A stretch of 6,318 nt of DNA from an uncultured Bacillota bacterium (lineage in GTDB: Bacteria; Bacillota_I; Bacilli_A; Izemoplasmatales; UBA1188), in contig CALCVH010000134.1 in NCBI GenBank assembly GCA_937907585.1, positions 1 to 6,318 of the forward strand. Direction: 5' to 3'. The notes below the pieces were generated by a model. That model saw only the letters and a program-made list of their open reading frames with translations, was not told where the DNA came from and did no database searches. A program made the translations under genes and the position numbers. Numbering within the stretch: position 1 is the first letter of the stretch; every line of letters starts with the position of its first letter. Shown in pieces: positions 4,962 to 6,318 of the stretch.

Positions 4962-6085
4962 ATAGGTTTATATTCTAACTCTAAAATATCTTCATTAGAT
5001 AACAATGAATATATTTTAGTGAAATCTAGCTCACGATATACTTCATTTTCTTGATTTTTAGTTATCGAAGTATAAATATGAATAGGATTATCTTTTTGAA
5101 GTTTTAGATAATTCTGTCCTTTATTATTGAATCCTAACACTCTTATATAAGTGAGAGGTTCATTGCTAATTTCATCCTTTTTAATATCTAATAATAAGCA
5201 CATTAATATTCTTTTAACTTTAGTAATTCCATTTCTTTTAGAAGTTAAAGCGTTTAATAAATCATCATAAGTATCAAAATCTTTTATTGATTTAAGATTA
5301 TTTTCAAATCCTTCATTTACTCCTTGAATTTCTTTTAAATTATGAACAGAAGAAGAAAATATCTTATATTTTATATAATTAAAATAGTCGTTTTTCACAA
5401 CTTTCTTTAATTTTTTACAATCGTAGGAAACATAAGAATCTTTAAATGTATTATTCTCTATTGATTCCCTTATCGCACTAGCGCTTTGATATATTGTATT
5501 TTTCATTATAGGGTCATAATAATTAGCCCCTATTCTTTTAACAACGTGTGGCGTAATTTTACTATTTAATCCTTTAATTATCCTTAAATATTGAATGCTT
5601 AATAACACGTTAGGAAGTTCTAATAATTCATCATATTCTGGATATATATCTAGAATAGCTTTTTTAGATGATTGTTTAAAGCTATTTCCCTTATCTTGAT
5701 ATTCTTTTAATCTCTTTTGATAATCAGTATCATCATATATTTGTGATACTTTGGCTAATGTTTCTAAATCATCTATTTCAGAACCAAAAAATAGATCAGT
5801 AACGCCTATATTATTTAATATTTCTACTGATCTATAAGCGTATATATCAGCTGATTCAATAGTATAAATTGTTGGGATTTCTAGTACTAGATCAACACCG
5901 TTATCGATAGCGATTTTAGTTCTATCAAATTTATTGAATATCGCAGGCTCTCCACGCATCACAAAATTAGGGCTCATCGCTATTACTAATAAGTCCGGGT
6001 TAAATTCATCTTTTATTTTTTCTATCATGTATTTATGTCCATTATGAAATGGATTAAATTCACATACAATACCCGCTATTTTCAT
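4949..6085 (-). CDS. tmcAL: tRNA(Met) cytidine acetate ligase TmcAL (YlbM family)
   Basis: TmcAL uses acetate and ATP to form N4-acetylcytidine at the wobble base C34 of elongator tRNA-Met, through an acetyl-adenylate intermediate. It replaces the unrelated acetyl-CoA enzyme TmcA of gammaproteobacteria (family knowledge). The 378-residue protein starts with the typical nucleotidyltransferase-fold N-terminus GIVCEFNPFHNGHKYMI (5-21), containing the HxGH-type motif H14-N-G-H17. AMSPNFVMRGEPA (36-48), the DLFFGSE block (97-103), ELPNVLLSIQYL (156-167) and YQSASAIRES (199-208) follow in family order. It is somewhat shorter than the B. subtilis protein, mostly in the variable C-terminal part. The ATG at 6085 must be right because the conserved motif follows at once. 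No Shine-Dalgarno precedes it, and a TATAAT lies six bases upstream, which suggests a leaderless mRNA. Its last 13 bp overlap the end of the convergent XRE gene. Confidence 0.93.
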   Translation of the reverse strand: MKIAGIVCEFNPFHNGHKYMIEKIKDEFNPDLLVIAMSPNFVMRGEPAIFNKFDRTKIAIDNGVDLVLEIPTIYTIESADIYAYRSVEILNNIGVTDLFFGSEIDDLETLAKVSQIYDDTDYQKRLKEYQDKGNSFKQSSKKAILDIYPEYDELLELPNVLLSIQYLRIIKGLNSKITPHVVKRIGANYYDPIMKNTIYQSASAIRESIENNTFKDSYVSYDCKKLKKVVKNDYFNYIKYKIFSSSVHNLKEIQGVNEGFENNLKSIKDFDTYDDLLNALTSKRNGITKVKRILMCLLLDIKKDEISNEPLTYIRVLGFNNKGQNYLKLQKDNPIHIYTSITKNQENEVYRELDFTKIYSLLSNEDILELEYKPIYKK

Positions 6086-6091
6086 ATACTT

Positions 6092-6097
6092 ATTATA
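6092..6097 (-). promoter_or_regulatory. Candidate -10 box of tmcAL, leaderless arrangement
   Basis: Read on the - strand, TATAAT ends six bases before the tmcAL ATG, so RNA would be expected to start at or within a base or two of the A of the start codon (6085). The 20 bases before the ATG contain no purine-rich Shine-Dalgarno, in agreement with a leaderless transcript. The -35 at 17 bp is poor (TTTATT, 6115-6120). A second TATAAT at 6125-6130 on the same strand would give a leader of about 33 bases, also without a Shine-Dalgarno. Confidence 0.4.
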
Positions 6098-6118
6098 TAT
6101 ATTTTCTTTACAAAAATA

Positions 6119-6137
6119 AATATTATTATATAATATT
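6119..6137. repeat. 19-bp AT-only palindrome between divergent genes
   Basis: AATATTAT (6119-6126) and ATAATATT (6130-6137) are exact reverse complements around TAT. It lies between tmcAL and the divergent gene at 6231 and could be an operator or simply easily melted promoter DNA. Its pure A/T content makes chance pairing fairly likely. Confidence 0.4.
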
Positions 6138-6187
6138 CTTGCGACATTGAATGCTTGATAAAAGATAGTATCACTTAATTAATTATG

Positions 6188-6230
6188 AAAGGATAGACTA
6201 TTTAAATAAATTTTAATGATTAAATAGTCG
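6188..6230 (+). promoter_or_regulatory. Shine-Dalgarno followed by a 10-bp-stem hairpin just before a start codon
   Basis: AAAGGA (6188-6193) resembles a ribosome binding site but is 37 bases from the next ATG (6231). The gap is almost filled by a perfect inverted repeat, GACTATTTAA (6196-6205) and TTAAATAGTC (6220-6229), with a 14-base loop. If folded, it leaves only three unpaired bases between AAAGGA and the ATG, bringing them close together. It could also be a DNA operator. Confidence 0.55.
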
Positions 6231-6318
6231 ATGAAAAAGATGAAATACAAGGTAATTGATTTAATAAATAACGCATTAAAAGATAACTCTATTGAAGGTG
6301 TTATTTCGTATAAAAACA
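6231..6318 (+). CDS. Start of an unrecognised protein gene (partial, runs off the window)
   Basis: An open frame starts at ATG 6231 and continues to the end of the window: 29 codons beginning MKKMKYKVIDLINNAL, then KDNSIEGVIS. An in-frame TAG at 6225-6227 rules out an earlier start. A second ATG at 6240 (MKYKVIDLINNAL) is an equally possible start. The N-terminus is basic and then looks like a soluble helix; there is no signal peptide in the visible part. I do not recognise the family. It is divergent from tmcAL across about 145 bp. No Shine-Dalgarno lies at normal distance, and the nearest one is separated by the hairpin at 6196-6229. As only 29 codons are visible, the gene call rests on the uninterrupted frame and the organised upstream region. 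Confidence 0.5.
   Translation, partial: MKKMKYKVIDLINNALKDNSIEGVISYKN

Noticed and set aside
1..6318. Mycoplasma-type code (TGA as Trp)
   Set aside because: The Trp codons in dnaD are TGG, rnc ends naturally at TGA, and no conserved protein here needs an internal TGA.

Overview
The window comes from a low-GC bacterium, roughly 30% G+C by eye. Genes are tightly packed, Arg is mostly AGA and start codons mostly ATG. TGA acts as a stop (rnc ends with it) and the visible Trp codons are TGG, so the standard bacterial code applies, not the Mycoplasma code. Gene content (recG, plsX, rnc, DnaD-type primosome protein, nth, TmcAL) points to the Bacillota, probably a reduced-genome, uncultured Bacilli/Erysipelotrichia/RF39-like lineage. 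The lineage is inference; the genus cannot be read from the sequence.

Left part (2-3169, + strand): one dense operon, recG (3' end only) - plsX - rnc - dnaD - nth. Gaps are 20 and 1 bp, then overlaps of 11 and 13 bp. It joins DNA repair (RecG, endonuclease III), replication initiation (DnaD), RNA processing (RNase III) and phospholipid synthesis (PlsX). As I recall, Bacillus has fapR, fabD, fabG and acpP around plsX/rnc and dnaD-nth at a separate locus, so this layout looks like a condensed fusion of two conserved clusters.

Middle (3170-3689): about 520 bp without a normal gene, and the most unusual part. It holds a strong hairpin after nth, three to four direct repeats spaced 20-21 bp apart, a TATAAT box, and a 44-codon ORF with its own ribosome binding site. 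That ORF looks like the surviving C-terminal scrap of an AlbA_2/HATPase_c_4 'RecG-like' ATP-binding protein. A terminator-like hairpin follows, then a perfect 13-bp inverted repeat and the leader of the next gene.

Right part: a 423-residue XRE-type regulator with a long helical, probably TPR-like, C-terminal region (3690-4961, +) resembles RRNPP peptide-sensing receptors but has no evident peptide gene beside it. It converges on tmcAL (6085-4949, - strand), the tRNA-Met cytidine acetate ligase, with a 13-bp tail-to-tail overlap. tmcAL has no Shine-Dalgarno and a TATAAT positioned for a leaderless mRNA. Divergent from it, a new + strand gene begins at 6231 and runs off the window. A 10-bp-stem hairpin lies between its Shine-Dalgarno-like sequence and its start codon.

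I found no tRNA or rRNA gene, no CRISPR array and no intact insertion sequence. I cannot claim a proven new system. The best leads are the helically phased repeats with the ATPase remnant next to an orphan RRNPP-like regulator, and the hairpin-bridged start at the right edge.
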